Source: Intoshia linei
Taxonomy: Eukaryota > Orthonectida > Rhopaluridae
Assembly (NCBI GenBank): GCA_001642005.1
Contig: LWCA01000318.1
Coordinates: forward strand, 1-32,610
DNA: 32,610 bases
Direction: 5' to 3'
The stretch's first letter is position 1. Each line of letters opens with the position of its first letter. Shown here one piece after another: positions 1 to 10,721 of the stretch. The position numbers and the translations under genes are program-made. The notes beneath the pieces were generated by a model. The model was given only the letters and a program-made list of their open reading frames with translations, did no database searches and was not told the DNA's origin.

Positions 1-2
1 TG

Positions 3-176
3 ACTGAGATTGTATATAAAGATGGAAAACAATATAAATGTTTAAAAGATCTGATATCAGCCATAGAGAGATCTGGGGATTCCATTAACCAACCCAAGGT
101 TAACACCGTAATTGCAAGTATGCCTTCTAGAATTTTTGAAGTTATTACAAATAAAGGTGGAAGAACTCATTATTAA
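3..176 (+). pseudogene. Tc1/mariner-type transposase, C-terminal fragment cut by window edge
   Basis: An open frame enters from the left edge and ends at TAA 174-176, giving 57 residues. The tail contains SMPSRIFEVI followed by NKGGRTHY. This fits the usual end of Tc1/mariner DDE transposases, where an SMP-R-x-x-VI motif and a final G-G-x-T-x-Y close the protein. The catalytic triad would lie upstream, outside the window, so whether the copy is intact is unknown. An AATAAA follows at 197-202. Downstream, TTAGAGCAC at 237-245 recurs inverted as GTGCTCTAA at 416-424, which may belong to the element's 3' end, but I could not fix the element boundary. Confidence 0.65.
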
Positions 177-3100
177 AGTTATAAAATTATGTTTTAAATA
201 AATTATTGTACCTATTTTGCTGTAAATTAGAAAGCGTTAGAGCACTTTTGTCGCATATTTTTTTCGACTTTTTTTCATTTTCAAAATTATAAAAAAGTAT
301 ACATAATTACACAATTTAAAATCCGGGGCAATAACTAATATACCATATTGTTTTAGTATTCAAAAAATTAGATTATAATTTATTTTAGTTTTCCTTATAT
401 TTCAATATAATACAGGTGCTCTAAGGTTTTGTCGGAGGTGTATTAAAAAAGTTACAAAAATACAAATTAAAATAATACCAACAATAGATAGACTTAACCA
501 TTTAAACGAGTTTAAATTATGCCGAGTAAATCCAAATTTAGGGTAGCACGAAGATATTATCCATCGAATAATTTGAAGTATTATAATATAACAATATTGA
601 AGGCACAACTGTAGAGCTGTCAAAACAATTGGATATTTTAGCTGCTACATGATACATTATATATTATAACCATCTCAGTTTACGTGGAACATTTTGTGGT
701 TTATAAATGTAATTGAAATTGAAAAAATATAATAACATCCCACATAGACCACATTTTCCAAAATCCATTTGTATTTCATTTACAATGTGTTAATAAAATA
801 ACTTTAATGATTTCCAACTATTATTTGGTACTTGGTAGCGGATTTTCTGTAATTATTAGGATTCCATTGTGAAAAGACCGATAAACTTTTTTGAAAAATT
901 TTTTGCAAGATGGTTTGTAAAGCATAATTAAACTATATATATATACATTTATAAAAATTATTGTTATCATTGTAAAAATGGTAAAAACAAATTAGTCAGG
1001 ACACTCTAGGGTGCGTTTGAAATTTTTAGTACATTCAAAACTTATAATTAATACAAATTTTATTACATGTTTGCTTTTTTTTAATGAAATTTTCCCAGTC
1101 TTGTGTGATTATATGTTGGGCCATAAGCCATGGCTTTAATTTTTCTACAAAAAATATTATTTTAAATCATGATAAAATAGAAATCTGGGGGCTAAAATTA
1201 GTTTCGAATGGGGCAGAGCGGAAAAATTTTTGATATTTTTGTATTGATATTAGTTTTTAATAAGAACAATGTACTCTAATAAGCCAATTCAAAAGTATAG
1301 AATATTATAAAATAATTATCTAATTTGTCATTATTTTAATTGAATATTAAATTAATCGATATAATTTATCGATGAATAAAACTATATCAATATTAATATC
1401 TCAAATATAACTTACCCACATTTACATTTTATTTTTAAATTATGATTATTTAAATAAAAAATCGTCTCATATTATTATAACCATGAATTCATTATAAAAC
1501 CCTTCTAAAAAATTCCTTTATTAACGATTAAAATACCTAGAATTTAATTTATATGAAAAAATATAACTCGGTTAAAAATAATGGAGAAAACAATAATTTA
1601 CTTTTTAAAATAACTAATTCATTAAAAAGTCTAATTGATAACAGTAATTACTATTATAATTATCGTTAATTATATATAATTTTATATATAAGTATGCCAC
1701 TGTAATATATAACCTGGATTTTATTTTTAATAGTCATACGTTTAAGATTTTTATATTATTCGTTACATTTATTATGAATACGATATTTTTGTATATATAC
1801 AATTTGTAATTATCTCTTTGGTGTTTTTAATACAAAAATAAACGCAGAATTATGGATATGCGTCATATTGTATTTTTTACCTACTTTATATTAGAGATTA
1901 TGCGTAACAATTAACTAGAATATCTGATTAAAATAAAGAATATAAAGTAAATCATTTGGATAAATAAACATTTTATTATTTAAAAATAAAGTTGTACATG
2001 GTAAAATCTAATAGAAAATCTCGAATTTGCAGATCAATTGGACGTGATCCAGTAGCTCCGAAAGATGTGGTATATATTTTTTAATATACAATATCATTTT
2101 TGGGTTCATTAATATGATAATAACTATAATCCATTGAATAATTGTTCAAACTTGAGTGGGATATTGGCTTGAATATGGAATTGTAAATTATGATTTCAAC
2201 TAATTTTATAGATCTATTATATATTATAATTATTTATATCTTATTTAAAATAGATTCATTTTTTTATTGATAAATTAGTTATTAATATATTGTTCTACAT
2301 TATATTTGCATTACACTATACTAGAAATCGAATTAATATGCAAATTATTGACTTTAATTCCCAAGCTGGAAGTTCCAACATTTGGAAACTATATAATTTC
2401 ACTTTCATGAAAACAAATTACAACCTGTGATAATTTCTTAATTTAAAGTAATAATATTGTGAAATAAAACATGTTGATAAAGATATGAAAATGAAAAATT
2501 TAAATTTAATATAAAAAATTAATTTGGTTTAGGATAGTCTATCCAAAACAAAAAAATAACTTTTTATGTTCTACATCTAAGTTTACCTGTACTAGGTTGA
2601 CTGTTATGTACTACGTACAAAAAGCACATAGCTCTGCCGAGGGTACATTTTTATTATACCAAAAAAATAAATACGTTGAAAATCCTACTATTCATTATTA
2701 TCAATGATTTAAAGGAGTGGTTCCCAAAATTGTTTTAGGTGGAACCATAATATCATATTACTTTTAACTTTAAAATAAATTATTCCATCTTAATTTTTTT
2801 GTTAACATTTGCGTAAAGAATTTTAAAAACAATTGTTATCCTATTTTTTTAATTTATTAGACAGAATGTGTGTATAATATTAAAAATAAAGTAAAAACAG
2901 TCCAATCCTAAAAATTGTTATAAATAGCATAAATTCCACATTCAATCATCATCACATTCATCATGGAGGTTGAAATTTATCTTATCACTGTGACTATGAT
3001 CACTTTAAAAAACTATAATTAAAATGTGGACTTTATAAAATTCTAAGAATGGTAGTTATTGAAATAAAGTGGAACACACACACAAATATTATGTAAGTAA

Positions 3101-3271
3101 TGATTAAAAACTACATAACAAAATAAAAATAAATTTAATTAAATTAAATAAAATTTTTCTACTAAAATACTCTCATTGGAAAATTATTTTTTAATATTCG
3201 TCACTATTTCTGAAACTTTTTTTAATAGTATTGCCATAAACTGCAAAAAATAAAAATTACAGTATTTGAGA
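177..3271. other. Non-coding AT-rich stretch
   Basis: About 3 kb of AT-rich DNA in which I see no convincing gene. It holds the presumed 3' remainder of the Tc1/mariner element up to roughly 430 and one dispersed-repeat copy at 2594-2817. A 28-codon ORF at 1998-2084 has somewhat richer codons and a possible GT donor at 2070, but no partner exon was found. No tRNA or other RNA gene was recognised. Confidence 0.5.
2594..2817 (+). repeat. Dispersed repeat, copy A
   Basis: This about 224-bp segment matches 32322-32559 along its whole length. Shared landmarks in order are AGGTTGA, TTATGTACTACGTACAAA, a CCGAGGG block, a TTTTTATTAT run, TTTAAAGGAGTGGTT, AGGTGGAACCAT and a final GCGTAAA. A third, shorter copy lies inverted at 29432-29592. 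The inner AGTGGTTCCCAAA resembles the start of many hAT-type elements, so the unit could be a non-autonomous DNA transposon or a composite. No coding potential is seen. Confidence 0.8.
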
Positions 3272-4071
3272 ATGGTCGTATAATTTTGATTATTGATCAA
3301 AGGATAGTCAAAATTATAAACAAAAAAAATTAATATACAATATAATATATCATTTAGGTAATATCCGTTGGACCCAAGTTGATATTATTCATTCAAACTG
3401 TAATGATATTCTTTTTAATATATCCAAACGACGATTCAATTTTAAATTCGAATAAGGAATATCATGTTTTGATAAAAATATTTCCAATTGTATCTCTAAT
3501 AGTGTTTGTAATATTAAATGGCATGAAATTGTCCAACATTTACACTTATCCACGCAGAATAATGGTGGGATTAATGTTTTCTATGGTTGGAGATATCCTC
3601 ATGGTATACAAAGAAGAATATTTACTGTACGGTATATTTTCATTTGCTATGGCTCACATTTATTATTCCTTGGCATTTGGAATTATTCCATCTAATCACC
3701 CTAAAAGTGCTACTTTAATAGCATGTACAATTTTTTTTATAGTAAGAATAATGCATCCATATTTAATAAATGAAGACTTTATAAAATTTGTTTTTCTACA
3801 TGTTTACGCTTCAATAATTGGTTACATGTGTTGGAGATCAATAGTCAGAGTAAATTTTTTGAATGACCTGTGGTCTTGGACGAAATTATCAGGTTGTATT
3901 GGAGCAATATTATTTTTCATGTCAGATATAATATTATGCTACAACATTTTTGCGGAACCCATTTACGAATCACACAAAGTAATAATGATAACGTACTATG
4001 CAGGACAAATGTGTATTGCTTTATCTGTCGTAGATTACCGTGTGGATTATTTATTAAATAAACAAAATTAA
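3272..4071 (+). CDS. TMEM86/YhhN-family lysoplasmalogenase
   Basis: A multi-pass membrane hydrolase of the TMEM86 (YhhN) family. In characterised members it cleaves the vinyl-ether bond of lysoplasmalogens to give a fatty aldehyde and a glycerophospho-base, usually in the ER membrane. The main exon begins after a TAG acceptor at 3355-3357 and runs to TAA 4069-4071. It opens with VGPKL, matching the GPKL near the start of vertebrate TMEM86A. Family motifs visible are GLMFSMVGDIL and, late in the protein, MSDIIL, with about seven to eight hydrophobic helices. The start is inferred: ATGGTC at 3272-3277 followed by a GT donor at 3278 gives an 80-nt intron and the N-terminus MVVISVGPKL (238 aa in total). 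The main exon alone is secure; the six-base first exon is tentative. AATAAA follows at 4088-4093. Confidence 0.82.
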
Positions 4072-4087
4072 AAAATGTAAATGTGAT

Positions 4088-4093
4088 AATAAA
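4088..4093 (+). terminator. Poly(A) signal of the TMEM86-like gene
   Basis: AATAAA lies 17 nt after the TMEM86 stop codon. It sits in the 32-bp gap before the stop codon of the convergent FAR gene, so the TMEM86 transcript should run into FAR's last exon as antisense. Confidence 0.6.
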
Positions 4094-4103
4094 ATTTAAT
4101 CAA

Positions 4104-7100
4104 CTATTTCAATAAAGATGGCACGTTAAACAGATAATCTTGATAAGTTGACACGGACATTAAAGCTTGATACATTGCTGGGTTTTTTAATGAGTCAATC
4201 ATTTCAATTAATTTTTCCTTTGGTATACAAGTAAGAAGGATGCATATTGTTAACATTGTATTGAAAGTATATCTAATAGTTTTTAACCTAATGAAAAATA
4301 TATAATTGAACAATCATTTAAATCAGTATTTCTCAAAGTAATAAACATCGTGGACCCCAAATGGAAAAATTATTTATCATGGACCCTCTTGAATATTTAT
4401 ATGTAAATATTGTTTTCATCATTTTATATACTTTAAGTATTAAATTTAATGTAAATATTAAATACATTTTTAATTAGGAAATTTTTTTTTCCAATTTTTA
4501 AAATAGTTTTGACATTCAATACATACTTTAAAATAATTAAAATAAGTTTAATTAACATGTGATGAGATGGATGAGCTTCATGATTTAGTTACTAAATTTT
4601 AGTACAATATTTGTTATATTGGGACCAAACTGGATAAAATTAGTTGACTGAGACGTAAATATCTTATCATTAATTTATAAACGTGTTTTTTTTATAAAGA
4701 TATAAAAATAATAAATCTTCCATCTTGTTATCAGGATGCATTCGATTCACTTAGATTTTCATTTTTGAAGGTTTCATAGATTCGTTGGTTAATATTTTAT
4801 CGCATAAAAGGCACATGGGCAAATTTTTGTTGGTAGGAGAAGATACAAAACCAAATTGCATATACTTGAAAAAATATTATATCGTTTTAAAAGACGATAT
4901 AAAAATTTAAATAATTTAATGTAATGATAACTAGAAACACATGTATCACTAGATTTATAAAGAAATCTTATTTTTATTATTCAAATTTGTTAACTGATTT
5001 AAAAATATTTATAGTTTTTACAAATCCAATTTTACCATAATTATATTTTTCCTTTTGGGCTTAGATTAATTGTTAGTTTTTTCTCCTTATACTTGGCTGT
5101 ATTGTTGCATTGTATTGTATTTTTAAAAAAAATATTGGAAAAAGTGGATTTTTGCCTTAAAGATTGGTAACTTGAGTTAAGAAATGTTTTCACGGATGGG
5201 TTGGTAAAATCGCAATTTTCAAAAAAAAATTAGAATAAGTGGATTTCTCACTTAAGGGATAGTAAACTTGAATTTTTTAAAAAAATATTGGAAAAAAGGG
5301 ATTTTTTCCTTAAGGTTTGGTAAAATTGTATTTTTTCTCTGAGGGTTGAAAGCAGGTTTCTCTTTTGTCAGATTTGGTAAAAACGGATTTTTCAAAAAAA
5401 TATTATGAAGTGGGTTTTTCCTCAAGGGTTGTTAAATTTGGATTTTTTCTTTTGGAGTTGGATTTAATGGTGTTTTCTCATTAATAATATTAAATTAATT
5501 CCTGAAATAATACATTACTTTAGCCGTGGAGACCTGTTATATAGCGTGGACCCCTGGGGTCCACATGGACACTGAAGACACACATGAAGCACTAATTTAA
5601 ATATAATTACTTTTTAACTGAAGAATGAGCAATTTCTAAATTTTCCATCTTTTCTTTCAAAACATATGTTTTCAAGCCAATCAAATAATTTCTAACATAT
5701 GACGACCAAACAATTTTGTTAGAATCAAAGTAAAATATCCTTTGGTCGATAGAATTCATTTTATTCAACATTCTTACTTTGTTGGACGTTGCCCAAGTTG
5801 TTTGATTGTTGATAAATGGTGTTAAAACTCGATTCGTTTTGTGAAGACGATTATATATATTTACAACCTTAAATTTAGATTTCTGTCCAGTTAAACTCAT
5901 TACACTATCAACTAAATAAGCTGGTATCATGTGATCTGCAAAACACCAAAATTTATGAATTGCTTTGTTTGTAGTAAATTCACAACTAATACGTCTAAAA
6001 GGGTCTTCCATCGGAATTTCGTTGTTGAATATTTTAATCCATTCAGCCAAAGTACCCCAACTTATTTTGTTTTCATCTGTAACTGTATTGTTTACTACTA
6101 AAACTGCTTCATGACTTTTACAATCACATCTTGGAGGATTTGATGTACAGCAAACTGTTACAAACCACGCAAGAGCGATACAGGTATTTACAGTATAATC
6201 AACAGGTACCATAGACGCCATTGCAGATACATCTCCTTCCACTGTTCGTAAAAACCCTTTTGTTGCCTATTTATATCAATTAAAAAAGTTACAATTAAAA
6301 TTACAGCAATCATAAGCCCACTAACTCCATTGAAATTATCAACCCAACCCTAGTATAATAAATATGAAATAATACAATAAAATTAGTTACCATTACAGGT
6401 TCTTTATAGGAAGCTGAAACTATGGAAGGTCTACATACAGCAATCTGAAATTTTACCTTTTCAGAGGTAATAATATTTTCGGCTAGTTTCTTTGAAAATG
6501 TGTAGGCATTATGAGATGTTCCTATTATTCTTTTTACCAATTCTTCATTATTCATTTCCTCTTCAGTTAATTTACTAATTATTTTAAATTTTAATTTTAA
6601 ATTGTATCAACCATGATTGAAATTAAAAATATTTAAGTCCTGTTAAAGGAATAAGCTGTATCATATATCGATGTATTTCGGATCATTAATTATTTTAAAT
6701 TTTTGTTTTAATAAAATATTTACCAAATAAAAAATAATGAATACCAAAGTGCATTGTTGACCATGTCGGCGCACTTTATAAATTTGAAATTTTTTGTTAA
6801 ATTAATTAATTGTTAACTGGATATAACGGTATGAAGTGTAAAATTTTTTTAAATTCTAGGAGTATATTTTTTTAAAAAGGGTAATTTGTGGTTTTCATCG
6901 TGAAAATTCACTTTTTTGAGGTTGCGATTTATGATAATAACAATTTTAAAAGGTAACCCACAATTAATGTTTTTAAAATTCTAGGGTTCATTCTGAAAAT
7001 GAAACTTAAATAAAAACTATTATAAAATGAGTTTTTTAAATTTTGGTACAATAAAAGAATTTACCCAACTTGTTCAATGATTTGACAGGGATCAAGTTGT

Positions 7101-7744
7101 GTAGGATAAACAATTTCTTCTACTCTTTTTTTCTCACTGTTTGAATACGCAGTAGATATATAAATAAAACACTAAAATTTTCATCATATTAAGCTATACT
7201 ATAACAATACTTGTAATTTTTTACAATTCTTTGCCAAATCAAATAATTTTTTAGTTCCAAGGGTATTAACCTTGATAAGATTTCTATTAAAACATAAGAT
7301 TAATATATTTGAAAAAAACTTGATAGTGTCGACAAAACGGACTGTAGCGGCGGAGTGAAATATAATATCAACGTTATTTATAATAGTATTCATATCTTGA
7401 GTAGATAAACCAATATTATCCTCGGATAATTCTGAACTAATAACTGAAATCTTTTGGTAGAAATTTGGGTCCATTTTTCTAAGTACATTAAATGCCTAAT
7501 TATATGTATAATTAATAAATAATATGTGTAATTAATTAGTTGAAATATTTCATACGTGTGAATTTAAAAGTTTTTCTAATCTTGCGTTAGGTGTTTGATT
7601 TTTTGAAGGTCTAATAAGTACATAAATCTTCTTTAAGTAAGGACATGAGCGTAATAATTTTTCGACGAGTGATTTTCCAACAAACCCAGTTACTCCAGTC
7701 ACTAGTATTATCTTTGAATCGAAAAATTTTCCAATTTCAGACAT
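4104..7744 (-). CDS. Fatty acyl-CoA reductase (FAR), eight exons
   Basis: It reduces fatty acyl-CoA to fatty alcohol with NADPH, supplying waxes, pheromones or ether lipids; family members act at the ER or peroxisome membrane. Exons on the minus strand: 7744-7556, 7495-7320, 7283-7211, 7171-7065, 6574-6391, 6349-6305, 6266-5611 and 4287-4104, giving 537 aa, the normal length. All phases agree. Seen directly: the NADPH-binding TGVTGFVG (residues 16-23), VDIIFHSAATVRF, STAYSN, the catalytic YxxxK as Y206-T-F-S-K210, CRPSIV, GWVDNFNG, VPVDYTVN, then the FAR_C domain and a hydrophobic C-terminal segment in exon 8. Introns 2, 3, 5 and 6 are only 36, 39, 41 and 38 nt. Introns 4 (490 nt) and 7 (1323 nt) are long and hold repeats. 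The 36-nt intron is in frame and stop-free, so a naive ORF reads through it. Confidence 0.93.
4324..5574. mobile_element. Degenerate transposon-like insertion in FAR intron 7
   Basis: This block fills nearly all of the 1.3-kb FAR intron 7. The left end reads CAGTATTTCTCAAAG followed by CGTGGACCCCAAATGG. The right end has GCGTGGACCCCTGGGGTCCA and finishes ACTG, so both ends carry a GTGGACCCC block and start or end in CAGT/ACTG. That resembles an hAT-like element, but I found no matching 8-bp target-site duplication and no transposase frame. The boundaries are approximate. Confidence 0.4.
5128..5470 (+). repeat. Degenerate tandem repeat (CTTAAGG-GGTAAAA-GGATTTTT unit)
   Basis: About six diverged units, each roughly 55-65 bp, repeat the pattern CTTAAGG..TTGGTAAA, then GGATTTTTC, then AAAAAAATATT. 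Clear unit cores lie near 5155, 5215, 5250, 5310, 5370 and 5420. Two units of the same motif occur inverted at 13783-13845 in a TOR intron. No coding capacity is seen. Confidence 0.6.
6853..7010 (-). repeat. Interspersed repeat family R, copy 1 (FAR intron 4)
   Basis: Read on the minus strand it contains TTATCATAAATCGCAACCTC, TTTTCACGATGAAAACC and CACAAATTACCCTTTTT, then CTAGAATTT. The same ordered landmarks recur at 11120-11390, 13548-13690, 23195-23335 and 28995-29215. It accounts for much of the unusual length of FAR intron 4. Confidence 0.65.
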
Positions 7745-8700
7745 TAAAATGTATTCTAAATTAATTTCGAAACTTTATTTACTTGTAATTCAGTCTGATT
7801 ATTATGTTAAATGTTACGCAGACTTAAATTTTTATATTAGCAACTAAAATATCCAAGTACAGCTAGAATTTAATGGAAAATATCAATAAAATTGTTTATG
7901 GATTAAATTCTCCTATTTTATAAATAAAATTCTGTTATATTCTGCAAAATTTTCATGTATTGCATCATGTTATATTGAATAATATTCATTGAATTGATAA
8001 ATAAAAAAATGTAAATAACCCATTTATTTACATGTTTGTACATTGTAAATTGTTGCAATTAGAACTTTCACAAATAAATTTGAAAAATATCCATGTTACC
8101 CCCGTATCCATATATTAACCCTTAGTAAGGGTCCCTTACGAGAATATTCATTATACGAAATGTTTTTAGACTAGTTTTTAGTTAGAAAAACACTACTTTT
8201 ATTAAAATTTTCACTTCTTGAAAACTTAAATTCCAAAAAATAAAAGCCAAACTATTTCATAAAGTTATTTCGAAAGATTATTCAAAGTGAACAATTAAAA
8301 GTGTCACTAATAAAATACAATACTTTACGTTTTCTCTAAGTTATAAAATTGTTCTAAAACAGTGAGCCGTATTTGAAGCTCTATATAGCGAGCAAAATGA
8401 TTTTTAAAAATATGTAATCTAAGCAATATTTTTAGAGCCTTATTATATTTTAATTAACACATTAATTAAATAATCATATAAATTTATTATTACATGTATT
8501 TACATTTTCGTAGTTAAATTTAAATTATCGTCAAAATTATGTTAAGGTTATTATAATTAATAAATATTCAAATATGGTATATAATATTGCATATCTATAT
8601 TTTATACCATGGAGTATAAATTAATCTTGGATATTTTACTTTGCACGTTTTAGGAAATTTTAAATTGATAAAAATTTTCAAATATCTTTAAAATATGTTT
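7745..8700. other. Intergenic stretch upstream of FAR
   Basis: AT-rich DNA between the FAR start codon and the piggyBac element. It presumably contains the FAR promoter and 5' UTR, but no core promoter motif could be assigned. No coding exon or RNA gene was recognised. Confidence 0.5.
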
Positions 8701-8704
8701 TTAA

Positions 8705-8721
8705 CCCTTTAGTGCTCGCGC
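8705..8721 (+). repeat. piggyBac left terminal inverted repeat
   Basis: A 17-bp TIR adjacent to TTAA at 8701-8704; it pairs with 10007-10023 with two mismatches. Confidence 0.92.
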
Positions 8722-8977
8722 AGTGTCCATTTTATGAACAATTTTATTCAATGAAATTTAGTTAGCCTATAATTTTGCACCATTTATAAATTTTATGACA
8801 TGAGCTATGAAATACAATGTTATGTAAATTATAAATCTGTCAGATTAAATTTTTATGATCAAATTAATATCAATACTAAATTCAAAAATAAATTTATTTT
8901 GTTGCTGTTTTTCGTATTGCTGTCTATTCAACAGGATTATAATATTGAATTATCAACTGAATTTTCTAATTACTTTT

Positions 8978-9898
8978 ATGGACAATTTATTTCAAGATGA
9001 TGATTTTGACGAATTTAGTGGTATAGAATCAGACGAGGAATATATTAGTGAACATATGACTGAAACTGACGAATCTATCTCATATACAAATTGTACGTTC
9101 ACTGGAAAAGATGGGGAAAGTGAATGGTATGATTTTAAAGAATTTTAAAAAGGTTTTTCTTTCATAAAGGATACACTATGGACAATTGGTTTACGTCTAT
9201 ACCGCTAGCGTTTGATTTATGGTAGAAAAAGTTGACAATGTGCGGTACAATAAGAAAAAATAAAAAAGAACTTGCTGCATTTTTCATTTATAGTAAAAAC
9301 CGCGAGGTTTATTCCACTGTTTCAGCTTACCACAAAATAATATCATTAGTATCGTATTGTCCAAAGCCAAGAAGAATTGTCAATGTAATATCTACAAAAC
9401 ACGATTGCATTTGATCGACATTGACCAAGATAATGAAAAGAAAAAACCCCATATTATTTTGTTGTATAATGAAACCAAGGGTGGTGTTGATCCACTTGAC
9501 TATCTAATCAATGCAACGTGAAAAAGAAAAGTAGAAGATGCCATTACAGTTTATTTCAAGAAATTCTTAACATTATTGCAGTGAATAGTTATATAATATA
9601 TTCTTCAGAAATGAACATATTTCTAGGCGGATGTATTTGAGAGAACTTAGAAAATCTTTATGCCATAATCATGTAATACTTAGATCTTAATCTCTGAATA
9701 ATTCAATCGGTATTTTATAATAATTATTGAAAATTAATTTATTTTTTAGAATTGTTACCTGTTCAAAAAAGGCCAAGATTTTATTTATGTAATTGCAATG
9801 CTAAAAGAACATTTCAAGTATGCGTTTCATGTAATCAGCTTATTTCCAAAGATCATGCAAATAATATTTGTAAAAAATGTTCTAAAAACCACGCCTAG
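8978..9898 (+). pseudogene. piggyBac transposase remnant
   Basis: Fragments of a piggyBac DDE transposase appear in the expected order. An acidic N-terminus starts at ATG 8978 (DDDFDEF.., SDEEY..) and reaches a stop at 9146-9148; its end, TGKDGESEWY, fits the family. The sequence then jumps into the catalytic core with TMDNWFTSIPLA (about 9177-9212), interrupted by an in-frame TAG, and continues with GTIRKNKKEL and VISTKHD. Another frame gives KPHIILLYNETKGGVDPLDY near 9445-9505, which carries the last catalytic aspartate. The C-terminal Cys-rich zinc-finger region (YLCNCN, VCVSCNQ, ICKKCSK) ends at TAG 9896-9898. The region between the N-terminus and the MDNWF motif is deleted, and stops and frameshifts separate the rest, so it is inactive. 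Confidence 0.9.
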
Positions 9899-10006
9899 TA
9901 AAATAATTAAATCGTATAACAAAATGTTTTATTACTTCGTGTCACATTTTTCATTCATAAAAATCGACCATTTTTTGGCGTCTGCGAGCGTTTACGTTAT
10001 AAAAAA

Positions 10007-10023
10007 GCGCGAGCATTAACGGG
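10007..10023 (-). repeat. piggyBac right terminal inverted repeat
   Basis: A 17-bp TIR adjacent to TTAA at 10024-10027; it pairs with 8705-8721 with two mismatches. Confidence 0.92.
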
Positions 10024-10027
10024 TTAA

Positions 10028-10721
10028 AAATGGCTTCAGACTATTAGATGCTAATTAATTCATTATTTACTAAATATTTATGTAATTTTAGAGTTGAGTT
10101 AGAGTTATTATAAAAATACGCCACTGTATTTTAACCAAAAAGTTCAAAAAAATAATGTATAAATGTTATGATAAGCTATAATTTTTTCAAATCTTTGAAG
10201 GCATCACCCCAAGGTTTTTTTATGTGAATTATTTATTTTTATATTTGCATTTGTTATGTGAAAGTTTCTGCTCTCATGACTCAAATATTTTTTAATCAAA
10301 TCAAATTCGGATGGAATCATCATTAAATTGCAACTTTTAATATAATCAACCAACATTGTACAGTTTAATTTTATTAAAAATGTGTTCAAAATTTGTGAGT
10401 CACAAGCATCATTGTATTCAGTTTACATTTTACAAATTAGTCATTTATATATTTAAATAAATTTGCGGTACCAGCAAATCAACCACCCTTGTCCATGATA
10501 AATTAGTTATTGGCGCCATTTATGAAATAAATTTGTTAATTTCGAATTGTGTTACGGAAAAATTTTAAGGAGACAGTAATGCAGTTTTTACAAACCGTTG
10601 AATAGTGGATTTTTGTTTGATCTTTAAAAAAACATTTAAGTTTTAATGGTAATGACAGTTTAAAAAAAATTAGTATTGACATAATAGTTTAATTAGAAAT
10701 TAATAAAGTTAAAAACGTTAA
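10028..10721. other. Intergenic stretch upstream of the NPC1-like gene
   Basis: AT-rich DNA between the piggyBac element and the NPC1-domain gene; presumably holds its promoter. A 61-codon minus-strand frame at 10204-10389 shows no domain pattern and was not called. Confidence 0.45.

Larger units (their letters stand above)
8705..10023 (+). mobile_element. piggyBac-type transposon, decayed, with TIRs and TTAA sites
   Basis: The left end CCCTTTAGTGCTCGCGC (8705-8721) is an inverted copy of the right end GCGCGAGCATTAACGGG (10007-10023), matching at 15 of 17 positions. TTAA lies directly outside each end (8701-8704 and 10024-10027), which is the target-site duplication diagnostic of piggyBac insertions. 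The 1319-bp body is shorter than an autonomous element and holds a broken transposase reading frame. The short TIR divergence suggests moderate age. Confidence 0.92.

Noticed and set aside
402-623. Minus-strand 73-codon ORF
   Set aside because: Low-complexity AT-driven frame with no domain pattern, partly within the presumed Tc1/mariner 3' end.
1998-2084. 28-codon ORF with a possible GT donor at 2070
   Set aside because: Codon choice looks better than background, but no convincing downstream exon was found and nothing is recognisable.
4324-5574. Firm classification of the FAR intron 7 insertion as an hAT element
   Set aside because: The ends look alike, but no 8-bp duplication or transposase was found, so only a tentative mobile-element call was kept.
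10204-10389. Minus-strand 61-codon ORF upstream of the NPC1-like gene
   Set aside because: No homology pattern, and it sits in the expected promoter region of a gene on the other strand.
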